This document shows, in pieces, positions 1 to 11,900 of a stretch of DNA of 64,000 nucleotides. Below the pieces are notes generated by a model that did not search any database, was not told the DNA's origin, and saw only the letters and a program-made list of their open reading frames with translations. Position 1 is the first letter of the stretch. The number at the start of each line of letters is the position of its first letter. Origin of the DNA: Azadirachta indica (Eukaryota > Streptophyta > Magnoliopsida > Sapindales > Meliaceae); contig JAGQDM010000070.1 of assembly GCA_022749755.1 (NCBI GenBank), positions 4,079,183-4,143,182 on the forward strand, read 5' to 3'. Position numbers and translations under genes: made by a program.

Positions 1-222
1 CAGAAATACTCAAATAAATCGGTTGATACATTCGAGTAATTAACCGTTTCACACTTAGTGAACTGATTTATTGTCATAATCCCCATTTTCCAATGAAATC
101 ATCGATTTATTTAAACCATGATCATGAGCAAGTGCATAAATATACTCCCGAAAAAGAAGTGGGTATAGGAAGTCGTGTTGTTGAGATCTATCTAGTTCTA
201 AATATACTTGAAATTCCTCCAT
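1..222 (-). pseudogene. matK: matK 5' fragment, frameshifted
   Basis: The ATG at 222 (minus strand) opens [13 protein letters not shown], the standard start of plastid maturase K, and the protein stays recognisable through LAHDHGLN to about residue 52. A one-base loss near position 64 then puts TAA in frame within two codons. With one base restored, the following codons read the expected VKRLITRMYQ. MatK normally splices plastid group II introns and has about 500 residues. Only the first 74 codons lie in the window. A nuclear copy would not be expressed as matK. Confidence 0.93.
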
Positions 223-939
223 TTGAAATTAGATTGAAACCGAAGGTAAGGGATTTAGTGGATGATCAAATGATACATAGTGCGATACAGCGAAAACAAA
301 GTATTGTAGTAATAAAAAAAAGTAGATACCTTGAAAACGAGTCCACTCATTACCGGATTCTCTATCCTCTCATTTTCCATTTAATTTAATTGATTTATGT
401 TTGTTATAGTATAAAAGTTAGAAATCCTTTATTTTTTCAATCCTTTTGATTTTGGAAAAAAAAAAAAAATCTTTATCAATATACTACTGCTTTGCTTCTT
501 TTACACATTCATCTTTGACCCATAATAGAGACTTAAGTAATACTTAGGATTTATTAAATAAATCGATATAATCCACTCATGGGAAAACCTTTCCCCGCGT
601 TAGGAACTAATATCTTTATAACGTTTAATTAGATCGGGGAATTATTCAAATTAAGAACAGAAGTTCGTTTTTTTGCCCTCTAATTGGAACCCTAGGGGTT
701 CTATCCATTTATTCACTCGACCCAACTTTGAATTCCATTTTTTTTGTTACGCGCCAAGAATTCAAACTTGGTTTTGTGTCGATTGAATAAGAATAAAATA
801 TTCTCAAAATTCTCGATTGATACGACATGCTGGTTTTTCCATTCATTCCTTTCAGGATCAGTCGTGGTCTTCCAAACTCTCCTGAAGATCTGGACGAATC
901 CTTTGCTTCATATAAATGTGTAAAAGATGCTAGCCGTAC
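222..939 (-). other. trnK intron segment of the plastid insert
   Basis: This AT-rich stretch lies between the matK start and the trnK 5' exon, where the trnK group II intron is expected. No reading frame of its own was recognised. The plus-strand frame at 93-389 is the complement of matK and is not a gene. Confidence 0.75.
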
Positions 940-976
940 TTAAAAGCCGAGTACTCTACCGTTGAGTTAGCAACCC
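940..976 (-). pseudogene. trnK-UUU: trnK-UUU 5' exon of plastid origin
   Basis: The 37-nt minus-strand sequence begins GGGTTGCTAACTC, contains the D-arm and ends with GGCTTTTAA before the intron, as in plastid tRNA-Lys(UUU) 5' exons. The 3' exon would lie beyond matK, outside the window. Only half a tRNA is present here and it lies in a nuclear insert, so it is not a working gene. Confidence 0.9.
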
Positions 977-1870
977 GAATAATTCGAATAGGTAGATACA
1001 ATCGGAATCAAAATAAATAAAAACGATTGAATTTCACAACAGAATCAAAATAGTAAACTAGTAAGAAATCGAATAAAAAAATTTAGAATCGATTCTGAAT
1101 AGAAAAATCAAAAGAAAAAAAAAACAAACCGGAGATAAATAGCTTCATTTATCCATGATCGAATTCTATTTGTTCGATACACTGTTGTCAATATGACAAT
1201 GAATGTTGACTATGAAGGTTGAAAAAATAATACAAAAAAGACAATGGCAAAAACAAAAAGATGAATTAATAATTTATTAATATAAAAAAAATCCAAATAA
1301 AATATATAAACAAATAAAAAAAAAAAAAAAATAAATAAAAAAAAAATCTAAATAGATATATTCAAAATATATATAAAAAAAAAAAAGGACTTGTGCTGAA
1401 TTTGCACTCCATCGATAATATCCATAAATCCAAATAGATAGAAAAAATAGATAGAAAAGAGGTGTAGGTGAAAGAAGAAATTCATAAAACTAGGAATTTG
1501 AATAGGTTTATTCAATGAATAATAAGTAAAATAAACAAGCTCAATCCCTCGTTTTGTTACTTGGTAATAGATTTCCAACGAACAATCGCCAGGTTTCAGG
1601 TAATTCCATTTTTGCTATTTCCAGATCCAATTAGTTCATTGTATTTCCTTTATTTTTTGATTTTTATATGCATTTTATATCAATCAAATTCTAGCAAGAA
1701 AATCGATTTTTGTCCTTATCCTTATACTTATAGAATAACATGTTCTATGGTAAGAATTCTAAATCGGAATAATAAATAGGTAGGAATAGAACAAAAAAAG
1801 GGGGGGTAGTAAAGAAAAAATTCTCCAAAACTATATAGGACTTATCCACACCAAGGGTTTGTTCTATTCC
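977..1870. other. trnK-rps16 spacer of the plastid insert
   Basis: This is non-coding, AT-rich plastid spacer with long A and T runs, for example around 1310-1390. Short open frames here are chance frames in low-complexity sequence. Confidence 0.7.
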
Positions 1871-2094
1871 TTAATAGAATTTCGTGGGATTAAGACTAAG
1901 TTCTATAAAAACCCCTGCCTTCTTTGAAATATCATGAACGGTTCCTGTAGGTTGAGCGCCCTTGTCAAGGAAATATCGAATAGCAGGAACATTTAAATGG
2001 GTTTGCTTATTTATCGGATCATAAAAACCCACTTTCCGAAGATCTCTTCCTTCTCTTCGGGATCGAACATCAATTGCAACGATTCGATAAACGG
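1871..2094 (-). pseudogene. rps16: rps16 exon 2 of plastid origin
   Basis: The minus strand gives [20 protein letters not shown], then [18 protein letters not shown] and a C-terminus ending in KFY and TAA at 1871. This is the second exon of plastid ribosomal protein S16. The frame is open from the group II intron boundary near 2094 to the stop, so this part has no disabling change. Exon 1 is missing because the insert ends inside the intron and a LINE follows. Confidence 0.9.
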
Positions 2095-2172
2095 CTCATT
2101 TTTATAGATATAGCTGAACAATACCCCCCCTAGAAACGTATAAGAAGTTTTCTCCTCGTACGGCTCGAGAAA

Positions 2173-5100
2173 GTTTCCTTTTCTGAGGTCAGGACTCTAT
2201 TGCAGCATACCTTGATTTGCAAGGAGACTTTTTTTAGGCAAATGTCTAGTGTTAGATGGGTCTGTGAAAGGGACTCCAATACATGGTTCTTCAACACCAT
2301 GATTCGTAAAAAGCAACAGTCTTCCTATATTCATAGGATTCAGGGAGTCGACTCAGCTTGGATTTCTGATCCTTCTGCCATTACCACTTTAGCAATTGAT
2401 TACTTTCAAGACCTTTTATCTGTGGGACTTCAGTAAAGGGACTTCAGCTTCATTCTAGCCTTGGTGACAGGGGAAGACGATGTAGACTTATACAGGGTAC
2501 CTGAGTTAGATGAGGTTAGGGAGGTGGTTTTTTTCATTGATCAAGACAACACCCTGGGACCAGACGGATTTTGTGGCAAGTTTTACCAATCTTGTTGGGA
2601 TGTCATTAGAGACGACCTCCATGCTGCTATTATAGACTATTTCAGAGAGTCAGCTATGCCCCGGGGCTTTCAGAGCATTATTTTGGTTTTTTTGCCTAAT
2701 AAGACTTCTCCGTCTACTTGGGCAGATTTTCGACCTATTAGCCTATGTAACATGAGCAATAAGATTCTAATGAAGATACTTGTATCTCGTCTGTCATCTT
2801 TATTGCCTTGCATTATCTCACCTTCTCAGAGTGGATTTCTTCCCGACCTAGTGATTCACGATAATGTCTTACTAGCTCAGGAGTTTATGCATGATCTGAA
2901 CCGTTGCTCACGCAGAGGTAATGTTGTGATAAAACTCAACATGGCTAAGGCATATGATAGAATGTCTTAGCCCTTCATCATTTAGATGCTCAAGAGTTTT
3001 GGTTTCTCAGATTAATGGATTTCCTTGATCAGAAGAACAATAATGGGACATTGGTTTTTGGTAATGGTGAACAGGGCCCTCCACAGTTTCTTCCAATCAC
3101 GGGGTGAACTCAGGTAAGGCGACCCTCTATCCCCTTATTTGTTCATTATTGTTGCAGAGTTCCTATCCAAAGGCTTAAATGACTTGTATTGTAGGTAGCC
3201 ATCCATGGTTTATCGCACCAGCGCCCTGTTAACCATCTTGCACTTAAGTTTTGCAGATGATATCTTGATTTTTGCTAATGGAGACAAGACCTATCTGTAG
3301 AGGGTTATGGATTTCCTTTATCACTATGAAACTGTGTCAGGTCAGATGATCAACCAGGCCAAAAGCAGTTTTTACATAGTGAGATCTTTATCGGCCTCTA
3401 GACAGACCATTGTCCACTCAATCATAGGCTTCCATTTTAGGTAGCTACCCATGATATACCTCGAGAGCCCTATCTACACGAGGAACCTTAGGTCTCATTA
3501 TTTTGATGACCTAGTTCAGAGAATCAAAAATCAGATCTCAGGATGAGCGAATCATTTACTCTCTTTTGGAGGTAAGCTGGTTCTGATCAGACACATGCTC
3601 TCTTCTATGCCTATGCACTTATTCCATATCCTTCAACCTCCTGCAGAGATTTTTCATCAGATGGAGCGACTTCTCACCCATTTTCTTTAGGGAGGCACCG
3701 CACACATGAAACGAATTCATTGGTGTAAGTGGTTTGCAGCTTGTTTCCCTTTGGAGGAGGGTGGACTAGGCATTCGCTCCTTTGATAACATGGCTAAGGC
3801 CTATGAGTTGAAGTTATAATGGCGATTTCGATCCCAGCAATCCTTATGAGCTTATTTTATGAAGTTCAAGTATTGTAGATCAAACCATCCAAGCATGGTT
3901 TTATTTTGATATCCAGCATCCCTTATTTGGAGACGTCTTTGCCCTATACGGAGCATCGCTGAGCCTTCGGTGAGATGGTTAGTGAGATCTGGTGATTGCA
4001 ACTTCTGGTATGATTGTTGGATAGGATCTTGCCCACTTTATTTCTACAACCTAGGGGCAGCTACTACGGCCACAGTTTCAGCCTATTGGACGGGTACAGT
4101 ATGGGATAGAGGGAAGCTGTTAGCCATATTACCAGCTTCTATTGCTGACCAGATTCTGACCATTCCTATCTCTATTAATGAACCAAATGCGATTAGATGG
4201 AGTTTATCATTAGATAGGGATTTCTCTCTACACTCTGCTTGGCAGCTCGTTCGCTACTTTACGACTATAGATGAGGTTTACACCTGCATTTGGCAATGAC
4301 ACATCCCATCTCGGATATCCTTTTTCTTATAGAGACTCATCTGAGGATATTTGGCCACAAATGACGTGTTATGTTCGAGAGATTTCCATATGGTATCGAG
4401 ATACATTTTTCATAACTTAGTAGAGATCGTTAGACACTTGTTTCTTGATTGTCCACTGTCTCGACAGGTGTGGAGGCATTTTTGCTCGTTGTTGGACTTC
4501 AACAGTCTTTATTTTTGTCTCATCGAGCTTTTTTAATTCACTGGAGGAGATCAACTCCGTCAAAGATGCACGTCAGAGTCATTCTTGCTTATGTCATCTT
4601 TTGGTAGATTTGGAAGGCGCGGAACGCCTCGCGCTTCGATTCCACTGCCTTCCAACCATTTGCAGTCATTCATCAGACCATTAGCAGCCTTCAGACAATT
4701 GGCCTTACTTTTGGATATAGGTCACCACAGATCAAAGGCATTGGGGACGTAGATTTTATTAGTGACTTGAGAACTGTTCTTCCTAGATTGAGGCCAATTA
4801 GATTGATATCTTGAGAGCGACCGCAACAAGGAATCGTAAAGTTTAATGTGGATGTCTGCTCCAAAGGTAATCTAGGCATGTCACCTATTGAAGGGATCTT
4901 TCGAGATAGCAGAGGTCAGGTCTTACACGCATTTGCTCATTTCCTGGGCAACCGACCCATTCTTCATGCAGAGTTGACAACTATTTGTGAGGGGCTTGAG
5001 ATAGCATTGGAGTTGGGGTTTTCACACTTAGTGGTGGAGTCAGATTCGGTCACAGCAATTTCTTGGATTTCGTCACGGGTCACTGGACGATGGGATTATG

Positions 5101-5501
5101 CATATATTCTTACACAGATCTGCCTCCTTTGCAGATCTTTGTCTATTCATATTAGACATATACTTCGAGAGACGAATCATGCAGCGGATTTCATAGCTAA
5201 CTAGGCATGCGCACACAATCTTCGCCAGAGATTCTACGACAAATAGGATCTTCCAACCAGCATTTCTGGCATCATAATTCTAAACACTCAGTAGCTACCC
5301 TATATCAGTGGATGATACATTGTTTTCATCTGTATTTTATTTATTCTATATACTTGTTGTATCATACTTTCACTCTGGAGGTTTAGCATATATCCCCCTC
5401 CAACATTGTATTTCATGTGATTTTGATCTATTTTATAGGTAAGGGTATGGTCTAACCCCGCACCATTCGGTGGTTTATAATAAACAAAAAAACAAAAAAA
5501 A
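2173..5501 (+). mobile_element. Degenerate, 5'-truncated L1-type LINE with reverse transcriptase and RNase H remnants
   Basis: Broken plus-strand frames give LINE domains in the correct order. The pre-RT linker (VRWVCERDSNTWFF) is near 2250. The reverse transcriptase core (DNTLGPDGF, FRPISLCN, SQSGFLP, KAYDRMS) spans 2461-2970. The FADD catalytic box is at 3250-3261. A zf-RVT region covers roughly 3970-4500, and an RNase H domain (HAELTTICEGLEIALELGF, VESDSVTAISW) covers 4848-5204. The 3' end has an A-rich tail at about 5478-5501. The endonuclease is missing, as expected for 5' truncation during target-primed integration. Many stops and frameshifts (for example TAG at 2968) make it inactive. 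Confidence 0.9.
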
Positions 5502-5935
5502 CCTTTAACTCCAAATCCAAAACTCTAAACCCTAAAACCTCAACCCTAAATCCCAAACCTCAAACACCAAACCCTAAATACAAAACCTTGAAATCTGAAA
5601 TCCTAAACTCTAAAAACCATAAACCCTAAACCCTAAAACCCTAAAAGCCATATGCCCTAAACTCCTGACCCAAAACACTAAACCCTCAAATTTCTAAACC
5701 CTTAAACCCAAAGGCCTAAGCCCCCAAAACCCTAAACCCCCAAAATCCTAAACCCTAATCCCATAATCCTAAACCCTAACTTCTAATCCTAACCTCTAAA
5801 CCTTAAATCTTAAAAGTCTAAAAATCTAAACCCTAAAAACCCTATGTCCTAAAAGCCTAAATTCTAAAATCGTAAAACCCTTAACTCCTAAAACCCTAAA
5901 TCCTAAAACATTAAACCCCTAGAACCTTGAACCTA
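5502..5935 (+). repeat. Degenerate telomere-like repeats, CCCTAAA type
   Basis: About 430 bp are dominated by variants of the plant telomere C-strand unit (ACCCTAAA, ACCCTAAAA, ATCCTAAA, AACTCTAA). Exact CCCTAAA units occur many times, but the array is imperfect. It starts right after the LINE A-rich tail. It could be a decayed interstitial telomeric tract or a telomere-like satellite. It is not at a chromosome end, because gene-bearing DNA continues to the right. Confidence 0.85.
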
Positions 5936-6328
5936 GATAATAGCTTATGAGTTATTTTTCCCCTCTTACAGTTATGGAAAATAGTTTGTTTTATTTTGTT
6001 TTTATCTAAGTATTACTGGTGAAGCAATTTTGAATATAAGTATTACTAGCAAAGCAATTATGATTTTAATCATTTTGAGCGGAAGAAAAAAGAAACGTAA
6101 ATAAACCCTGAATGACCTATCTTTTTTGTTTCCAAGGAAATAAATTGGCAATTTTGCTTATTCTTTATTGGTTTTGCTGTGTTAGGCAAGTTGAATGAAT
6201 ACACCAAGCTTGTCTCTCATATAGAACATTGTCAATTTCGTTCCCAAGGCAATGCAAATATTATTATGTGTTTTATTTATTGCGTTAAAAGACTTTATAA
6301 CCATTACTTCCAAGGAGTTTGTGGTATT
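5936..6328. other. Intergenic DNA
   Basis: I see no gene. The short open frame starting at 6179 runs into the transposable element at 6338 and has no recognisable protein features. Confidence 0.6.
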
Positions 6329-6337
6329 TTTTTAAAA

Positions 6338-8489
6338 GAAAAAATGACGTATTCCCCTCTAATGTTTGGCCTAATAGGCAGTTACTCTCCTGATATTTGA
6401 GAAAAGACAGATACTCTCCTAACGTTTAAATAAATAGGCAAATACCCCCCTAAACTTTTATTTCCATTAATTGACCAATTAGTTTATTATTATTTGTGTC
6501 CCTAATCTTTTACATAATAATAATATGATATATTTTATTTAATTATAATACTTTACTCCCTATTTTAATATTTTTCACTATATAATTTTCTTAATTATAA
6601 CAATTTAACTCATATTTCATATTTTTTCACAATATACTCAAAACTAAATATATTTTTAATTTATTATTTTATAGAAAATTTGGAAAACAAAATATTATTA
6701 AAAAAATTTAGACAATGAGTTAGATTAAACTCATGTTAAAATATTTATATCTTTTTTTTTTCTTCTTTTTCTTTTACAATAAATTTGATATTTAATTGTT
6801 AAAAGGATTTTGAAATATATTTTAACATTTCATTCTTATATTAATAATTTTTATTTAAAGGATTATATTAAATTTATTATATTTTCTTGAGAAAAATTAT
6901 AAAAATATAAATAAATAAGTAAAAAAATTAGTATCATTTGTTAATAAAATTAATAATTAAATATATTTTATATTCTTATTAACCAATATAATTTAATTTT
7001 AATTAAAAAATAGAAAAAGAAGAAAATTTTTTATTATTTTTATTTGCAATATATATATAACATGTATTTATTGTTTATATTTTTATTTATATTTTTTTTT
7101 TATTTTTAAAAATAATAATAAATTTAACATAATTTTTATTCTTATAATAATATTTTTATTTAATTTTTAAAAAATAATTTTGAAATATATTTTAACATTT
7201 TATTCTTATAATAATATTTTTATTTAAAAAATTATATTAAATTTATTATATTTTCTTGAGAAAAATTATGAAAATATAACTAAAAAAGAAAAAAGAAAAA
7301 ATTTAGTATTATATGTTAATAGAATTAGTAATTAGATATATTTTATATTATTATTAACCAATATAATTTAATTTTAATTAAAAAATAAAAAAAAAAAAAA
7401 ATTATTTTTATTTGTAATATATATATAACATGTATTTTTGTTTATATTTTTATATATTTTTTAAAAAATATATAATAAATTTAACATAATTTTTTAAATA
7501 AATATATTACATGTAAAATAAAATGTTAAAAAATATTTCAATTAAATTTTTTAATAATTAAATATTTATTATTATAAAAGTGAAAATAAAGCATTAAAAA
7601 TATTTTAACATATAAGCATAACTTATCTTATTATTTGAATTTCTTTAATAATAGTATTTTTTTTTAATTTTTTTATTTAGATAACAATTAAAAAATTTAT
7701 TTATTCTTTAATATATTGTGAAAAATATTAAAAATATATAAAAATATATAAAAAATATAAACAGTAAATACATGTTATATATATATTACAAATAAAAATA
7801 ATCAAAATTTTCTTCTTTTTTTATTTTTTAATTGAAATTAAATTATATTAGTTAATAAGAAAATAAAATATATTTAATTATTAATTTTATTAACACATAA
7901 TAGTAAATTTTTTCTCTTTTTTGCTTTTTTATTTATATTTTCATAATTTTTCTCAAGAAAATATAATAAATTTAATATAATCTTTTAAATAAAAAAATTA
8001 ATATAAAAATAAAATATTAAAATATATTTCAAAATCTTTTTAACAATTAAATATCAAATTTATTACAAAAAAATGATATAAATATTTTAATATAAGTTTA
8101 ATCTAACTCATTGTTTAAATTTTTTTAATAATATTTTATTTTCCAAATTTTATTATTAAAATAACAAATTAAAAATATATTTAATCTTGAACATATTATA
8201 AAATAAATATTAAATATGAACTAAATTCTTATATTTAAAAAAATTATATTATAAAAAAAATATCAAAATAAGGAATAAAATATTATAATTAAATAAAATA
8301 TATATCATATTATTATTATATAAAAAATGAGACATAAATAATAATAAACTAATTAGTCAACTGACGCAAATAAAAATCCAAGTATCTACCTATTTGTCCA
8401 AACGTCAGAGAAACAACTATCTTTTCTCGAACATCAGAAAAGCATCTATTTATTAGTCCAAACACAAGAGGTGAATATGCCATTTTTCC
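6338..8489. mobile_element. Large AT-rich inverted-repeat element, Mutator-like, non-autonomous, copy 1
   Basis: The left end (GAAAAAATGACGTATTCCCC) and the reverse complement of the right end (GGAAAAATGGCATATTCACC) match, and the similarity continues inward for roughly 740 bp on each arm. Perfect 9-bp direct repeats TTTTTAAAA flank the element at 6329-6337 and 8490-8498. A 9-bp duplication with long inverted repeats points to the Mutator superfamily in a foldback form. A segment of about 365 bp is duplicated in tandem within the left arm (near 6807 and again near 7175). No transposase frame is visible. It lies about 500 bp downstream of the KCBP stop codon. Confidence 0.86.
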
Positions 8490-8498
8490 TTTTTAAAA

Positions 8499-8999
8499 TT
8501 CAAGTTATTAGACTATAAAGTTGCAGGAACTAATATGTAATTACTTCAGACTTCCAGTGTACAATAATAATTAATATTCTTCTTCTAGGCTAACAAGTAT
8601 TACATTAAAACTAAATTTGCAACTTCACGCTTTTAACAGAAAAAGCCTTAAGATATACCTAAAACAAAATGATGTCAAGAATATATACAAATCATAGACT
8701 GTACAACTGAGATGCTTAAGCCGTCTAAAGCAGCTCCAACCAGTAGGAATCTTTCAACAAATCATTTAACTCGTAGGAAGCACCTTCAACAGGTAGGCAC
8801 CCTACCAGAGATGGACAGCATGTAGATGTAGCCAAATTCCAAGCAAAAATGACCTAGAAACTCTATCCAACAATCTGGAAGATTAACATTGTTTAGAAGA
8901 GAGGTACCACCTCAAATAACATATCTTTAGCTCTGTATTCAGATTAGCATTGAGATGAGAATTATCATCTCCAATGATCTCCAATGAATTATATGAACT
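8499..8999 (-). other. Likely 3' untranslated region of the KCBP gene
   Basis: This is non-coding sequence between the KCBP stop codon (9000-9002) and the 9-bp duplication of the inverted-repeat element. It is less AT-rich than the element. A 3' UTR of a few hundred bases is expected here; the polyadenylation site was not located. Confidence 0.5.
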
Positions 9000-11900
9000 C
9001 TACATTGAATGACGACTATCTGTCCTATCTTTCGATGTCCGTTCTTCTTGAATCTCCTCCAAGTCTTCATCATCTTCCTTTCTACCGGCTTGTTCCTTCC
9101 AATATGCAACCAATTTTTTCAGCCGAGCAATTTCTTTCGATGAAATATTTTTGTTAGGATCATTAACAATTGACCGAACTCTTGATGCATACCTATTGAC
9201 CAAAGAAAAGTACATAATGAAGTTTAAAAGGAATTTCTAAATACATAATTAAAACTTTAATATAGCTGAAAGGATTTAGAACTATCAACTTAAATCTGCT
9301 CATTCATAAACTACGAAGCATTCATGGATATAGAACAAGCTAAAAACAATTGAGTTATTATTTTGCCTAGCAAATCCAAATTTTCACACTAATGATTAAT
9401 AGCATTTAGATGAGACTTCTCAGGCACAGAAAATAATAAACCAACATGAGTAGAACTCTTTGAAACAAGTATAGATGTTCGTAGTACTGACCAATTCAAT
9501 TGCACATTACAATAGTTATACCAACCATGATTTAAAAAATAGAAACAAAGGAACATAAGCATGTACAATAAAGGCAGGAAAACATACATTAGAGAATTGT
9601 ATGTCTCATCCAAATTTGATTCAGCGGGAGACACATTTACGAACATGAGTGTCTTAGCATTTCCACCAAGTGAATCACTCATTAGCATTGTCAACTTGTG
9701 ATTCCTGTAGGGAATATGTTGACTTGCAGACGATAACGCACCAATAACATCTCCAAGAGCTGAAAGCGACTTGTTGATACTTTGAGCTTCTTTGAGTTGA
9801 TTGCCAGCAGAGCCTGATTTCTTCACCCTCTCAGAACCAGCAAGATCCACAAAACTCAACTGCAAATGAGAATTTAAACCAACCACATTTTAACAATTAA
9901 AAATCAAGTTTCCTTATAATAAACAATCTCCAAAGTACTCTGCAATAACTTATTCATATAAGCAAGCACACAGGTACATACATGATTCTGTTCCTGACTA
10001 AAACCAAGTAAATGAATATGCAAGTACATTTTCTGCATCTAGCTCATTTAAAAACGCATCTCACATTTTTACCAAATATATATAATTTATACTACCTTTC
10101 CTCTAGCAACAGATTGAGTTTGAAGATTGGTACTCTCAATCACAATTGAAAGTATAAGGTGAGATCGTGAACTTTCTACATTCATTTGAGTCCCAGACGT
10201 ATGCCGCTGGTCAGATCCTCTTTGAATAATGCTTTTTAAATCCTCAAATGTTGAAACTTGTATGACTGTCACATTTTCGACCATTACCATTCCCTAAACA
10301 TCATAATAAGTGAAGCAACAAATGAGAATGACTAATCAAAAATCATATTAATAAATTAAAATAAACTAAATCTTAAACAACTATAAATGTGATGCTAATA
10401 TAACAAGAAGGAAACAAATGGCACTTAAAAGCTAATAGGTTGGAAATTTTCCAAAAATATTTTAAGGACAATAAACTTTAGATAACAAAATTTCACAAAA
10501 TTATCTTTAACTAATTCAATATCTAAGCTCTATTTTTGCTCACTTTAAATATCCTAAAACAAACATAAATTATTCAACTTCCACACTATAGTATCTTCTA
10601 TATATTGATTGGTAAGTTACCTTTGAATCTTTCTTAATATCCAATTTCAAACGCTTTGCATTCCTTGGTAGTAGAAGATCCACGAGTGAATCTTGATACA
10701 ACTCCACCATATACGCCTGTAACATTTGAGGAATAATTAGTGACACTATTCATACACGTATCAAAGAGATTTTATACTATAAAAAAATGTTATAGAATCA
10801 CAATAAAAATCATATAAAAATAAAATTCAAGAAAAAAAAAGTTTATGCACATTATAAGCATACCTTGTTCTAAATGCCCTAAAATTTTCTACAATTTTTC
10901 CAAAATAATTTAAGGCAATTATAGACTCACAATATCATATCTAAACTACTTACCTTTAATGAAAATGAAAATTTATTATTATCTTTCTTTAAAATTCTAA
11001 AAAGTTCTGTGATAGCCCGAGGCGTAACTCCAGGATTGTCCTCAGATCCAAATATAGTAAATGTCTTTCCAGAACCAGTTTGACCATAAGCAAATATGCA
11101 GACATTATAGCCATCAACAGCAGATTGCACCAAATACTGTAATATGAAAGATGATTGATTAGATAGCTACAATTTATAAATGATTTATAATGATTTACAA
11201 ATTAAGTTAAAAATAATGAAAATTCAATCAAACTTGCCCGAGTATCCTCAAATATGTCTTCTTGGGTAGCGTGACCATCAAAGACTCGATCATACAAATG
11301 TTGCTTAGCCTTATCATCTTTCCATGGATGTTCTACTGTGAACTCGTCTACACTTATGAGTACCTTCCTTTCCTTTTCAGCAATCTCTTTTTCATTCAGA
11401 GGTCTTAAACGACAATAAACTCTAATCTTGCCTTTCATATCTAAAATTATAAGAGATAATGATGTGTTGGTACTGTAGAATGAATTAATATCCTGACACT
11501 ATTCATAAAAGCACAAAGTATTTAATTTATGCGATACCTTCAATGGTGTTAAAATAACGTTTCCTCATAATTTGTTCTTCTTTATAAAGCACTTCTAACT
11601 CGGCAAGTTGAGCCCCTTGCATCTTCAAGATTGCAGCAGTTTGCTCATTCTTTCTATCAATGTCCTAGAAGCATGTAAGATGAGAATGTTTTTAATCAAC
11701 AAAATTTATATTCATAAACATAGACATTAAATTGGGATTTAGCATATATTAAAAGTACATAGTGAAAACCATTACCTACCTCTTTTAATTCTCTCAATTC
11801 CTCCAATTCTTTCAAGTTACTGTCCAATGCAGCCAAATCTGCATTCCTAGATGCAACAGTTGACTGAAGTGTAGCCAAATCTTCTGTAGCCTCTGCCAGC

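Larger units (their letters stand above)
1..2172. other. Nuclear insert of chloroplast DNA (NUPT), trnK-matK-rps16 region
   Basis: On the minus strand this stretch reads, in chloroplast order, the matK 5' end, the trnK-UUU intron and 5' exon, the trnK-rps16 spacer, rps16 exon 2 and part of the rps16 group II intron (the GAGCCGTA-type motif near 2150-2170). The order and orientation match the large single-copy region of land-plant plastomes. It is judged nuclear because it passes directly into LINE retrotransposon coding sequence around 2172 and because matK carries a frameshift. The insert continues beyond the left edge. The exact right junction is uncertain by about 15 bp. Confidence 0.92.

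Noticed and set aside
93..389. 98-codon plus-strand open frame at the left edge
   Set aside because: For its first 130 bases it is the exact complement of the plastid matK 5' end, and the rest lies in the trnK intron; the real reading is on the minus strand.
2461..2970. Intact-looking 169-codon reverse transcriptase frame as a functional gene
   Set aside because: It is only the first part of an RT domain; the rest is broken by stops and frame changes and the endonuclease is missing, so it is a dead LINE.
5502..5935. True chromosome end
   Set aside because: Repeats are degenerate and gene-containing DNA continues on the right; this is an internal tract.
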